A stretch of 64,000 nucleotides of DNA from Prevotella veroralis DSM 19559 = JCM 6290 (GTDB lineage: Bacteria; Bacteroidota; Bacteroidia; Bacteroidales; Bacteroidaceae): the NCBI RefSeq assembly GCF_000377625.1, contig NZ_KB898327.1, positions 1 through 64,000 of the forward strand. The letters are read 5' to 3'. Positions 33,574-42,671 of this stretch are shown piece by piece (position 1 is the stretch's first letter; each line of letters begins with the position of its first letter). A program made the translations under genes and the position numbers. Below the pieces are notes generated by a model that worked only from the letters and a program-made list of their open reading frames with translations, searched no databases and was not told the DNA's origin.

Positions 33574-34698
33574 ATGAAACATATATTTCAATTCTTAGGT
33601 ATCGCTTCTATAGCATGTCTCACATGGTCATGTGCAAATGTAGACTATGATGAGGTGGGCAATGAAGACAAGTTACCCAACGCAATATATATAGATGGTG
33701 CAGATGTTGCGCCGATCTCTAAGCTCACAGTAGACGCAGCTGGTGGTAAGGCTAGCTTTACAGCTCGCGCAGCAAATAGACTATCATCCAATGCTAATCT
33801 AAAGTTTGCCATTGATGAGGAAGCACTGACTAAGTACAATGAGGCAAATGGCACACACTATAAGCTATTGCCTGCAAAGTATTACAGCTTATCAACAGAG
33901 AATCTCACCATTGATAAGGCAAACATCTCTAATGGTACAATTGATGTAAACGTTAAGCCTCTTGGTACCGATCTAGATGCTTCAACAAAGTATGCTATAC
34001 CTGTGAAGATCGCTTCAGCTGATGGCGCAAAGCTCCTCGGTTCAAGCTCAGTAAAGATCTTCGCTATCGACCGCGTACTTTACACAACCGCTCTACGTCA
34101 GAAAGACTTCTACTTGAAGACCATCTTCCCAACACCTTACACCGGCTTACAGGAGTGGACAATGTCTTACGCTATCAAGCTTGATCGCAACAAAGACAAC
34201 CAAGCAGTTCTCTCTCCAGACTTCTATTCTCGTGTCACTGCTGATGGTGCCTTGCAGATGAAGGTAGGTGAGACTGACGACCCTAAGGCATTTGCTAAGA
34301 CAAAGCTACAGCCAGGTAAGTGGTATTACATCGCTTGGGTTTATAAGAACCAGCATGTAAGATGCTACATCAATGGCGTACTTGATAACGAGTTCGACGT
34401 ACCAAAGGTTGAGACTTTCACTAAGTTGAACATGAGTTGGGGCGCATTCGAGGGCTATGTTCGTGAGATTCGTCTCTATAACAAGGCACTCACAGCATTC
34501 CAGGTAGCTGATAACTTGTACATTGAAACACCTGACAATCCAGACTTACTCTTCTATGCTCCATTAGACAAGAAGACTGGTATTAAGGATGTATCAAAGA
34601 AGCAGAATACGATCAAGGTTTATGCTGCTGGCTCAAACGATGCTACAGAATATAACCAAAGCCTTCTTACATGGTCGAATGAGAAGTTCCCAGAATAA
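33574..34698 (+). CDS. DUF1735 plus LamG-like surface lipoprotein
   Basis: 374 aa. Lipobox LTWSC (Cys20). N-terminal DUF1735 domain (~35-175; FAIDEEALTKYNEANGTHYKLLP) followed by a concanavalin-like LamG domain (~185-350; WTMSYAIKLDRN ... GKWYYIAWVYKNQHVRCYINGVLDN). Such proteins are surface glycan-binding partners in PULs; it probably presents the glycoprotein to the GH18 enzyme. Operonic: 20 bases after GH18. Confidence 0.85.
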   Translation: MKHIFQFLGIASIACLTWSCANVDYDEVGNEDKLPNAIYIDGADVAPISKLTVDAAGGKASFTARAANRLSSNANLKFAIDEEALTKYNEANGTHYKLLPAKYYSLSTENLTIDKANISNGTIDVNVKPLGTDLDASTKYAIPVKIASADGAKLLGSSSVKIFAIDRVLYTTALRQKDFYLKTIFPTPYTGLQEWTMSYAIKLDRNKDNQAVLSPDFYSRVTADGALQMKVGETDDPKAFAKTKLQPGKWYYIAWVYKNQHVRCYINGVLDNEFDVPKVETFTKLNMSWGAFEGYVREIRLYNKALTAFQVADNLYIETPDNPDLLFYAPLDKKTGIKDVSKKQNTIKVYAAGSNDATEYNQSLLTWSNEKFPE

Positions 34699-34721
34699 CA
34701 TTCAATAAGTAACTAAGCAAT

Positions 34722-36077
34722 ATGAAAAAGAACATATATATTATAGCAGTTGCACTCGCAGCTACAACCTTTACGGGTTGTAGCCACGATTACAACTATG
34801 ATGGCGAGTACGACATCCCAGGTTATTTCCATGGTTCTGACCCACGAAACAACTTGGTTTACTTCCCAACTAATGTTCAGGAATATACCAACGACTTTGT
34901 TGGAGACATTCCATTGGGTGAGAATAGTCACACATTTAACTTCACTGCAAACATTAGTCGTAATCTTACTAACGCTACTAAGGTTCAGGTGGCATTAGCA
35001 GCTGACGCTCCATTGTTGGCTACTACCTACAAAGATTATCAGGTCGCTACTGCTGACCAGATATCTCTTCCTAACAACGGAGTATTTGACTTTGCAACTG
35101 GCACAACCCAAGTAAACATACCCGTCACTGTAAATAATCTCCAGAAGATTACCAAACCAACAGTCGTACCAGTACGTATTACGCCTTCAAGTGCAGACTT
35201 GAAGAATCCATCAACAACCAAGCAGGACTATGCTTACATCGTTATTCAACCTAAGGATGTATGGACAGCTAAGCTTGTTGGTGAAGGTGGAATAGCAAAG
35301 ATTGGTGCTTCTACTACGACATATACAAGTGGAACAACATTGAATATTCGCTTTGCTACAACCAAGCAGATTACTGAAGACTGCAAGGTAGGACTAGAGC
35401 GTGACAACTCTCTCTTCAAGAGTGAGGGTAACAAGAAACTTGCACCAGAAGGTATCTCTGTCGCTTCACAGGTAAATGCAAAGAACTTATCAGAAGTGCA
35501 AACTACCGTAACATTGCAACATCCAGAGAAGTTCACAGCAGAGGGCTTATACATCCTTCCAATGCGTGCAGTATATTATGACAAGGCAGGTAACAAGCAT
35601 TACATCCAAGGCGGTGAGGTGCTCATCCCTATTAATGTTGCTGATATCCACTTCGAGGCATCATCCTCTGCTCCATCAGGTAGTAAAATCTCTAGTTCAG
35701 ATTACACCATCACTACTTCTAATCCATTCTCTTATGGTTCAATAGAAGATTTGTTTGATGAAGATACTGAGCAGTTCACTTATCTTCCACAAGGTACAAC
35801 AGACATTACTATCGATTTGAAGCACACAACGAGCGTGAAGGGAATGAGCTTAGGAATATATATCAATAGTGATTATGCTTACTATCCAGACTACGTAAAG
35901 GTTTATGGTAGTACCGATGGTTCTAACTGGCAACTCATGTCTGACAAGATTACTATGAACCAAACAACTTGGAATGACATCGTTGCTACGAAGACTACAA
36001 ATGTGCGCTACATAAAGATTGAGTACCACACACCAGAGGCTTTTGGTTCATTGTCAGAGATCGAAATCTTTAAGTAA
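34722..36077 (+). CDS. DUF1735 plus F5/8 type C (discoidin) lipoprotein
   Basis: 451 aa. Lipobox TFTGC (Cys20). A repeat of DUF1735-type strands (~40-300; TTKQDYAYIVIQPKDVW marks a domain end), then a discoidin-like domain (~315-451; GSIEDLFDEDTEQF ... YYPDYVKVYGSTDGSNW ... RYIKIEYHTPEAFGSLSEIEIF). The C-terminal module binds sugars in many PUL proteins. It is the last gene of the susCD operon and is followed by a strong terminator. Confidence 0.85.
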   Translation: MKKNIYIIAVALAATTFTGCSHDYNYDGEYDIPGYFHGSDPRNNLVYFPTNVQEYTNDFVGDIPLGENSHTFNFTANISRNLTNATKVQVALAADAPLLATTYKDYQVATADQISLPNNGVFDFATGTTQVNIPVTVNNLQKITKPTVVPVRITPSSADLKNPSTTKQDYAYIVIQPKDVWTAKLVGEGGIAKIGASTTTYTSGTTLNIRFATTKQITEDCKVGLERDNSLFKSEGNKKLAPEGISVASQVNAKNLSEVQTTVTLQHPEKFTAEGLYILPMRAVYYDKAGNKHYIQGGEVLIPINVADIHFEASSSAPSGSKISSSDYTITTSNPFSYGSIEDLFDEDTEQFTYLPQGTTDITIDLKHTTSVKGMSLGIYINSDYAYYPDYVKVYGSTDGSNWQLMSDKITMNQTTWNDIVATKTTNVRYIKIEYHTPEAFGSLSEIEIFK

Positions 36078-36127
36078 TACCGATAATAAGTAAACTTCCT
36101 CGTGGGTGTTTACAACAAGCAAATATA

Positions 36128-36193
36128 AGAGGCTGTATCGCTTCTCTTGCCACTACAATAGGTGGATAATGAGATGAGGTACAGCCTCTTTTT
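36128..36193 (+). terminator. Terminator of the PUL operon
   Basis: AGAGGCTGT (36128-36136) pairs with ACAGCCTCT (36181-36189), followed by TTTTTG. The ~44-base loop holds a smaller hairpin region. Confidence 0.75.
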
Positions 36194-36228
36194 GTGTCAT
36201 ATATAGACAGCAGATATGTGTTACCACC

Positions 36229-36405
36229 GTTACACGTATGTGCTATTACTTGTTACACATAGGTGATATAGAAGTATCATCAGCATGATACTGGAGTATC
36301 ATCAGGATGATACTGGAGTATCATTAGGGTGATACTGGAATATCATTAGGGTGATACTGGAATATCATTAGGGTGATACTGGAGTATCATCAGCATGATA
36401 CAACA
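36229..36405. repeat. Array D: six 22-bp palindromic tandem repeats plus degenerate leaders
   Basis: GTATCAT or ATATCAT begins at 36274, 36296, 36318, 36340, 36362 and 36384, exactly 22 bases apart; each pairs with ATGATAC or GTGATAC across a four-base loop and is followed by TGGA. Two diverged units starting GTTACAC (36229 and 36252) precede the array in the same phase. It lies between the convergent PUL operon and fucosidase gene. Confidence 0.92.
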
Positions 36406-36460
36406 AGGAGAAGACGTCAAACGAATCAGATGGAGGATAGGTTCTCCTACAAACAAAGTA

Positions 36461-36509
36461 ACGCCCTTCTTGACTTGAGATAAGCGTTATCTCGCATCAA
36501 GAAGGGCGT
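36461..36509. terminator. Bidirectional nested-hairpin terminator
   Basis: ACGCCCTTCTTGA / TCAAGAAGGGCGT (13 bp) encloses GAGATAA / TTATCTC (7 bp). It serves the minus-strand fucosidase gene; the CCCTTCTTGA arm is related to the unit of arrays F and G. Confidence 0.75.
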
Positions 36510-36544
36510 TTGCTATATTTAAGACAAGTGTGTCTGCCGCTCTC

Positions 36545-38089
36545 CTACTCTACCAAACGATAGAGACCAACCTCACTAATGGATGGAATGTCACGTACTT
36601 GATGAATAACCAAACGTACTTCTTTCGCTGTTTGAGGAACGAATTTCAACAGGCGCTTATGTCCTATCGTTGTACCCTCCGTCACCTTCTTCCATTGTCC
36701 TTTGGCATCTTTTATCTCCAATGAGAACTGCTCTACTCGCTGTCCCTTTCGGATATCTTCTTGCACAGAAAGCACATTGAATGTCGCTGGTTGCTTGAGT
36801 TTAAACAGGAAAACAGCCGTACCCTTTTTCATATTCGGACGGACGGATGTATCGTAATTATCATCTATCAAATTCTGCCCTTTACCCTCTCGCAACTGAC
36901 AAGTAACTTTCGCATTCGCTAAAAGGTTATGCTTAAAGGTAGTATCATATAACTGACGGAAACCACGAAGGCTCTTCACATCTGCCTCCGCGAGCTGTCC
37001 TTCCTTATTCGGAGGGAGATTCAAGAGTAAAACTCCATTCATTCCAACTGATGAGAAGTAGATATTCATCAACTCTTTGGGTGTCTTTACCTTATTGTCC
37101 TGATCCTTATGATAGAACCAACCTGGGCGTATGGAAACGTCAATCTCTGCAGGATACCATACGAGAGACTTTGCTTTCTCAATTACTTTCCTGCTTCCTA
37201 AATCCTCTCCACGCATATCGCCAACAGGCTGAGTCAGCATTTCCTGTTGAGAGTTCTTAGCTATGGCATCCTGGTTGAGATTATCCTTTGGAACAACGCT
37301 CCACTCCATTTCACGCCCTTTGCCCGTCTCTGTTCCAACCCATCGAACGTCTGGTCCCATAACTGCTATCACTGCATCGGGTTGTAATTTGCGGATGACT
37401 TCATACCAACGCACAAAGTCATAGTGCTGCTTCTTACCGTTAGGTCCTTCACCGCATGCACCATCAAACCATACTTCACTAACCTTTCCATATTGCGTGA
37501 GTAACTCTGTCAGTTGCTTAACAAAGTAATCGTTATATTCTTCTGTACCATAGAGCTTAGAGTTACGATCCCATGGCGAGAGGTAAACACCAAATGACAT
37601 ACCATACTTATGACAGGCATCACTAACCTCACGAACCACATCGCCCATTCCGTTCTTCCATGGCGATTGCTTCACACTATGGTCAGTATAAGCTGAAGGC
37701 CATAAACAGAAACCATCATGATGCTTACATGTAAGGATGGCACACTTGAATCCCGCCTCCTTTAACTCACGTATCCATTGGTCGGCATCGAGGTTAGTTG
37801 GATTGAAGATCGCAGGAGATTCCGTTCCATCGCCCCACTCCCTGCCTGTATAAGTATTCACACCATAATGTAAGAAAGCTGTCAACTCCTGTCGTTGCCA
37901 GTTGAACTGACGAGCAGAAGGAACAACATTTGCAGCTTTCTTAATAATGTCTGCGGGCGAATCAGATGGATTGATAACAACAAAATTATGCTCCTGAGCA
38001 TGCGCTACAGGGAGCAATGCAGGCATACAAAGCAAGCAAGAACTTGCTATCGTAGCCCTCAGAATTTTCGAGTAGGCTTTATTCTGCAT
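36545..38089 (-). CDS. Exported GH29 alpha-L-fucosidase
   Basis: 514 aa from the ATG at 38089, giving the signal peptide MQNKAYSKILRATIASSCLLCMPALLPVAHA; the frame is open upstream but the extension covers the promoter. GH29 landmarks: TCKHHDGFCLWPSAYTDHSV (~120-139), GVYLSPWDRN (~167-176) and the nucleophile Asp209 in VWFDGACGEG. The C-terminal ~130 residues (DNYDTSVRPN ... SISEVGLYRL) look discoidin-like. It removes alpha-linked fucose from glycans; the motif set resembles the GH29 group acting on alpha-1,3/4 linkages, which is tentative. It has its own promoter. Confidence 0.92.
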   Translation of the reverse strand: MQNKAYSKILRATIASSCLLCMPALLPVAHAQEHNFVVINPSDSPADIIKKAANVVPSARQFNWQRQELTAFLHYGVNTYTGREWGDGTESPAIFNPTNLDADQWIRELKEAGFKCAILTCKHHDGFCLWPSAYTDHSVKQSPWKNGMGDVVREVSDACHKYGMSFGVYLSPWDRNSKLYGTEEYNDYFVKQLTELLTQYGKVSEVWFDGACGEGPNGKKQHYDFVRWYEVIRKLQPDAVIAVMGPDVRWVGTETGKGREMEWSVVPKDNLNQDAIAKNSQQEMLTQPVGDMRGEDLGSRKVIEKAKSLVWYPAEIDVSIRPGWFYHKDQDNKVKTPKELMNIYFSSVGMNGVLLLNLPPNKEGQLAEADVKSLRGFRQLYDTTFKHNLLANAKVTCQLREGKGQNLIDDNYDTSVRPNMKKGTAVFLFKLKQPATFNVLSVQEDIRKGQRVEQFSLEIKDAKGQWKKVTEGTTIGHKRLLKFVPQTAKEVRLVIHQVRDIPSISEVGLYRLVE

Positions 38090-38135
38090 ACGAATAGGTA
38101 ATTGATTGTAAATTAATTTATGTATTACTTCTCCG

Positions 38136-38167
38136 CAAAAGTACGACTTTCTCTTTAGATAATCAAA
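38136..38167 (-). promoter_or_regulatory. Promoter of the GH29 gene
   Basis: On the minus strand: TTTG (38167-38164), 20-base spacer, TACTTTTG (38143-38136); both boxes match the consensus. Confidence 0.75.
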
Positions 38168-38274
38168 CTCTGCTATCACAAAAAGGATATAAAGACTCCT
38201 AAAAGCAGAACAAACGACTGTAAACGACAAATAGCCCAGAAATAACACTTTAATTGGTAAATTATAGTTAAATG

Positions 38275-38306
38275 TTTCGATAAGTATAAGTAAATTCGTA
38301 ACTTTG
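38275..38306 (+). promoter_or_regulatory. Promoter of the AmpG-like transporter gene
   Basis: TTTC (38275-38278), 20-base spacer, TAACTTTG (38299-38306). The -7 box is perfect; the -33 box has one change. Divergent from the GH29 promoter. Confidence 0.6.
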
Positions 38307-38337
38307 AATCCGCTTTACAAGACAACCCAATAAACAA

Positions 38338-39657
38338 ATGAATCTAAAAACTAAGAACCGAGTGACGGTAAACGAAAGCCAGAACAAGCAGCATAGTCCA
38401 GCAACGTGGGTACCAACACTTTACTTCGCAATGGGTATGCCCTTCGTCGTTCTCAACATGGTTTGCACGTTAATGTATAAAGGTATGGGAGTTTCTGATG
38501 CTCAAATTACCTTTTGGACATCGCTCATCATGCTTCCGTGGACATTCAAACCGTTATGGAGTCCATTCCTTGAAATATACAAAACAAAGAAGTTCTTTGT
38601 TGTTCTCACACAAATCCTTACAGGATTGTTGTTCGCATTAGTAGCCTTTGCACTGCACCTTCCTTCGTTCTTCGCAATCACCATCGCCATACTAGCAGTA
38701 ATTGCGATGAGTGGTGCAACACATGATATTGCAGCTGACGGAACCTATATGTCAGTACTTTCTAATGAGGAACAAGCCCGTTGGATAGGCTGGCAAGGTG
38801 CATTCTATAACATTGCAAAGATTGCAGCAACTGGCGGATTGGTATATCTTGCAGGTACGTTTATTAACATCTTCGGCGTTACCAAGGCATGGACAATTAT
38901 CATGCTCATTATCGCAATCATAATGGTTGCTATTGGTATCTACCATTATTTCATCCTTCCTAATCCAAAGAAAGAAGCACAAGAAACACCTCAATCACTT
39001 AGTGATTCATTAAATGAATTACTCAAAGTATTTATTGATTTCTTCAAAAAGCCACATATTCTATACTATATCTTCTTCATCATTCTGTATCGATTTGCGG
39101 AAGGTTTCGTGATGAAGATTGTCCCTCTCTTCCTTAAAGCACCCCGTGCTGAACAAGGATTAGGGCTTACCGAACAAGAGATTGGGCTTTGCTATGGCAC
39201 GTTCGGGGCTGCAGCTTTCGTCATCGGATCTATCCTTGCAGGTTATTATATTGCTCATAGAGGATTGCAGAAGAGCTTATTTTCACTTGCGTTAGTATTT
39301 AACATTCCCTTTATCGCTTACACACTCTTGGCTATTTATCAACCAGAAAGCTTGGTATGGATTGGTGGCGGTATCGTAATGGAGTACTTCGGGTATGGCT
39401 TCGGCTTTGTGGGTCTGTCACTATTTATGATGCAACAGGTTGCTCCAGGTAAACATCAAATGGCACACTATGCCTTTGCCAGTGGTATTATGAACCTCGG
39501 AGTAATGTTGCCGGGTATGCTAAGTGGTTTCTTTAGTGACCTCCTCGGCTATCGTTTGTTCTTCATCTTTGTATTGGTATGTACCATCCCAGCATTACTA
39601 ATTACATGGTTCGTACCATTCACTTACCCAGACACAACTAAGAAAGAAAAGGCTTAA
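38338..39657 (+). CDS. AmpG-like MFS transporter
   Basis: 439 aa, about twelve hydrophobic segments. N-terminal WVPTLYFAMGMPFVVLNMVCTLMYKGMG and WTFKPLWSPFLEIYKTKK fit the AmpG-type branch of the MFS. AmpG proteins carry anhydromuropeptides inward; homologues inside glycan PULs probably carry amino-sugar oligosaccharides, such as those made by the sialidase, galactosidase and endoglycosidase nearby. Inner membrane. Followed 55 bases later by nagB. Confidence 0.85.
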   Translation: MNLKTKNRVTVNESQNKQHSPATWVPTLYFAMGMPFVVLNMVCTLMYKGMGVSDAQITFWTSLIMLPWTFKPLWSPFLEIYKTKKFFVVLTQILTGLLFALVAFALHLPSFFAITIAILAVIAMSGATHDIAADGTYMSVLSNEEQARWIGWQGAFYNIAKIAATGGLVYLAGTFINIFGVTKAWTIIMLIIAIIMVAIGIYHYFILPNPKKEAQETPQSLSDSLNELLKVFIDFFKKPHILYYIFFIILYRFAEGFVMKIVPLFLKAPRAEQGLGLTEQEIGLCYGTFGAAAFVIGSILAGYYIAHRGLQKSLFSLALVFNIPFIAYTLLAIYQPESLVWIGGGIVMEYFGYGFGFVGLSLFMMQQVAPGKHQMAHYAFASGIMNLGVMLPGMLSGFFSDLLGYRLFFIFVLVCTIPALLITWFVPFTYPDTTKKEKA

Positions 39658-39712
39658 TAAGCACCTAAATAACAAGTATAACATTCAAACAATATAATTA
39701 AAACCAAAACTT

Positions 39713-40501
39713 ATGAGATTAATCATAGAACCCGATTACAATCAGTTATCTAAATGGGCAGCTAACTATGTTATCGAACGTATCAATGCTGCAAAGAATC
39801 AAACAAAACCTTTTGTTCTCGGTTTGCCTACAGGTTCGTCACCAGAGGGTATGTATGCAGAACTCGTTAAGGCTTACAAGGAAGGTAGAGTGAGTTTTAA
39901 GAATGTGGTTACATTCAATATGGATGAGTATGTGGGACTACCTGAAAGTCACCCACAAAGCTATCATTCATTCATGGCGGAGCATCTCTTCAATCATATT
40001 GATTGTCCAAAAGAGAACATCCATATACTTAATGGTAATGCAGAGGATCTACAAGCTGAATGTCAACACTATGAGGACATGATCCGTGAAGCAGGTGGTA
40101 TCGATCTCTTCCTCGGAGGTATTGGTCCTGACGGACACATCGCCTTCAATGAGCCAGGTTCATCACTTCGCTCACGTACACGCATCAAGACATTGACATC
40201 TGACACTCGTATCGCAAACTCGCGATTCTTCGATAATGACCCAGAGAAGGTTCCGGCACATGCTTTAACAGTAGGTGTTGGTACCGTGATGGACGCTAAG
40301 GAAGTCCTTATCCTTGTAAATGGTCATAACAAAGCAGAGGCTCTTCACGCTGCTGTTGAGGGTGGCATTACCCAGAAATGGACAATCAGTGCCCTTCAAA
40401 TGCACGAACATGGAACCATCGTTTGTGATGAATCTGCAACCGACAAGTTGACTGTTGAAACATATAAATACTTTAAAGATATAGAAAAGGAGAACCTATA
40501 A
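39713..40501 (+). CDS. nagB: Glucosamine-6-phosphate deaminase
   Basis: 262 aa, normal length. Catalytic residues are intact: FNMD71E72Y, GIGPD140GH142IAFNE147P, with [12 protein letters not shown] binding phosphate. It turns glucosamine-6-phosphate into fructose-6-phosphate and ammonia, the last step in N-acetylglucosamine use. Cytosolic. Its TAA overlaps the ATG of the next gene by one base (40501), so the two are translationally coupled. Confidence 0.95.
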   Translation: MRLIIEPDYNQLSKWAANYVIERINAAKNQTKPFVLGLPTGSSPEGMYAELVKAYKEGRVSFKNVVTFNMDEYVGLPESHPQSYHSFMAEHLFNHIDCPKENIHILNGNAEDLQAECQHYEDMIREAGGIDLFLGGIGPDGHIAFNEPGSSLRSRTRIKTLTSDTRIANSRFFDNDPEKVPAHALTVGVGTVMDAKEVLILVNGHNKAEALHAAVEGGITQKWTISALQMHEHGTIVCDESATDKLTVETYKYFKDIEKENL

Positions 40502-42489
40502 TGAAACTAAATCTAAGTTCGCAAATCGTACTCAACCAAGTTTCTAAGGAGTTTTATCACCCATCATCTGCTATCGAGAGATCAGAGATTACACGCTTTG
40601 AAAAGGTGCCTACTGATATCTTCCCAACCATCGAAGAGGGTGCCGCTGACATAGCGAATCAACTTGAGATTGATATTAAGAAGAGGGAGCAGGAAGGTCG
40701 ACTATTTATCATGGGTATCGGTTCCGGCTCATCTCTCACACCAATATTTGAAGAACTTATCAAGCGTCATAAAGCTGGCAAATTGAGCTTCAAGAACGTT
40801 GTTATGTTTAATGCTTACGAGTACTTCCCACTGAATGCTGAGAATGTAAATCGCAGTATCAATCAATTGAAACAACGCTTCCTTAATCATATAGATATCG
40901 AAGAGAAGAACATCTATACGTTGGATGGAACGATTGCTCAAGACAAGGTACAAGAACATTGCCATGCCTATGAACAGTGTATTAAAGAGCTTGGTGGACT
41001 TGATGTTATCCTATTGGGGATTGGTCGTATGGGTAATATTGCAACCAACGAACCAGGTTCTAGTCTCACCTCTGCATCACGCCTTATCCTCATTGATGAG
41101 ACTGCACGCGAGGAGATGAAGATGAGTTTTGGCTCACAAGAGACCGTTCCTCCATGCTCTATCACTATGGGTATTAGCACTATACTTGCCGCTCGCAAGA
41201 TTTTCTTAACAGCATGGGGCGAGGAGAAGGCAGATATCATCAAGAAGACTGTTGAGGGTAAGATTAGTGAAACTGTACCAGCATCTTACTTACAAACACA
41301 TAATGATGCTCATGTAGTAATCGATCTCTCTGCTGCCGCAAAACTTACTCGCATCCAGCATCCTTGGCTTGTTGCTTCATGCAAGTGGACCGATAAGCTG
41401 GTACGCTCAGCATTGGTGTGGTTGTGCCAAATCACAGGTAAACCAATCCTCAAGCTAACGAATAAAGACTACAATGAAAATGGTCTTAGTGAGTTATTAG
41501 CACTCTATGGTTCAGCTTACAATGCTAATATTAAGATCTTTAATGACCTTCAGCATACTATCACTGGATGGCCAGGTGGTAAGCCAGATGCCGACGACAC
41601 CTATCGCCCTGAGCGTGCTAAACCATTCCCCAAAAGAGTGATTGTATTCTCTCCACACCCTGATGATGATGTTATCTCAATGGGAGGAACACTCCGTCGA
41701 CTAGTACAACAAGGTCATGATGTACATGTGGCTTATGAAACATCAGGCAACATTGCCGTTGGAGATGAGGAAGTTGTACGCTTCATGCACTTCATCAATG
41801 GCTTTAACCAAATATTCGGCAACGAGCAAGATGAAGTTATCAAGTCTAAATACAAAGAGATTAAGAACTTCTTGAAAGGCAAGAAAGAAGGTGACATTGA
41901 TACACAAGATGTACGCACTATCAAGGGACTTATCCGTCGTGGAGAGGCTCGCACAGCTTGTACATTCAATCAGATCCCACTCGACCACGTACACTTCTTG
42001 GATCTTCCTTTCTATGAGTCTGGTAAGATTGAGAAGCTCCCAATGAGTGAGGCTGATGTAAACATTGTTAGAGACCTCATCACTAAGGTGAAACCACATC
42101 AGATTTATGTTGCTGGTGACTTGGCAGACCCTCATGGTACACACCGTAAGTGTACTGATGCTGTACTTGCTGCTTTAGACCTTGAGAAAGAAGCTAAAGC
42201 AGAGTGGCTAAAGGATTGTCGCGTATGGATGTATCGTGGTGCATGGGCAGAATGGGAAATTGAGAATATCGAAATGTGCGTTCCTATCAGTCCTGAAGAG
42301 CTACGTGCTAAACGCAACTCTATTCTCAAACACCAGAGTCAAATGGAGAGTGCTCCATTCCTCGGAAACGATGAGCGACTCTTCTGGCAGCGTTCGGAAG
42401 ACCGCAATCGCGGGACAGCTAAACTATACGATGACCTCGGCTTAGCTTGTTATGAGGCTATGGAAGCATTCGTTGAATACAAGTTCTAG
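40501..42489 (+). CDS. Degenerate NagB domain fused to PIG-L deacetylase
   Basis: 662 aa. Residues 1-~260 are NagB-like but have lost key sites: the catalytic Asp is Tyr106 (FNAYEYF), and [13 protein letters not shown] is GIGRMGNIATNEP (Asp to Met177, His to Asn179), while Glu184 remains. Residues ~375-660 are a PIG-L/LmbE deacetylase with intact zinc motif PHPDDD (~384-389) and DPHGTHRKC (~542-550). It probably deacetylates an N-acetylated sugar, with the dead NagB half as a substrate-binding or partner domain. Database entries often name it just 'glucosamine-6-phosphate deaminase'. Confidence 0.85.
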   Translation: MKLNLSSQIVLNQVSKEFYHPSSAIERSEITRFEKVPTDIFPTIEEGAADIANQLEIDIKKREQEGRLFIMGIGSGSSLTPIFEELIKRHKAGKLSFKNVVMFNAYEYFPLNAENVNRSINQLKQRFLNHIDIEEKNIYTLDGTIAQDKVQEHCHAYEQCIKELGGLDVILLGIGRMGNIATNEPGSSLTSASRLILIDETAREEMKMSFGSQETVPPCSITMGISTILAARKIFLTAWGEEKADIIKKTVEGKISETVPASYLQTHNDAHVVIDLSAAAKLTRIQHPWLVASCKWTDKLVRSALVWLCQITGKPILKLTNKDYNENGLSELLALYGSAYNANIKIFNDLQHTITGWPGGKPDADDTYRPERAKPFPKRVIVFSPHPDDDVISMGGTLRRLVQQGHDVHVAYETSGNIAVGDEEVVRFMHFINGFNQIFGNEQDEVIKSKYKEIKNFLKGKKEGDIDTQDVRTIKGLIRRGEARTACTFNQIPLDHVHFLDLPFYESGKIEKLPMSEADVNIVRDLITKVKPHQIYVAGDLADPHGTHRKCTDAVLAALDLEKEAKAEWLKDCRVWMYRGAWAEWEIENIEMCVPISPEELRAKRNSILKHQSQMESAPFLGNDERLFWQRSEDRNRGTAKLYDDLGLACYEAMEAFVEYKF

Positions 42490-42550
42490 TATCTAAAGGG
42501 GCTGTAATAGAAAGAGTATCTTTAGATTACAACCTTTGAAAGAAATAACC

Positions 42551-42582
42551 CTGTACCTACCTTCCAAGGGTAGGTACAGTTT
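42551..42582 (+). terminator. Terminator of the nagB operon
   Basis: CTGTACCTACC / GGTAGGTACAG (11 bp) with a seven-base loop, then TTTATAC. Confidence 0.7.
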
Positions 42583-42671
42583 ATACAAACCCCAATATAA
42601 TCATGTTCTCATCGATTAGAACAGTGATTATTACTAAACAAAACAATCAAAAACTTCCCCATTTAACAAAA

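Noticed and set aside
38090-38248. N-terminal extension of the fucosidase
   Set aside because: It overlaps the gene's own promoter and lacks signal-peptide character; the ATG at 38089 does not.
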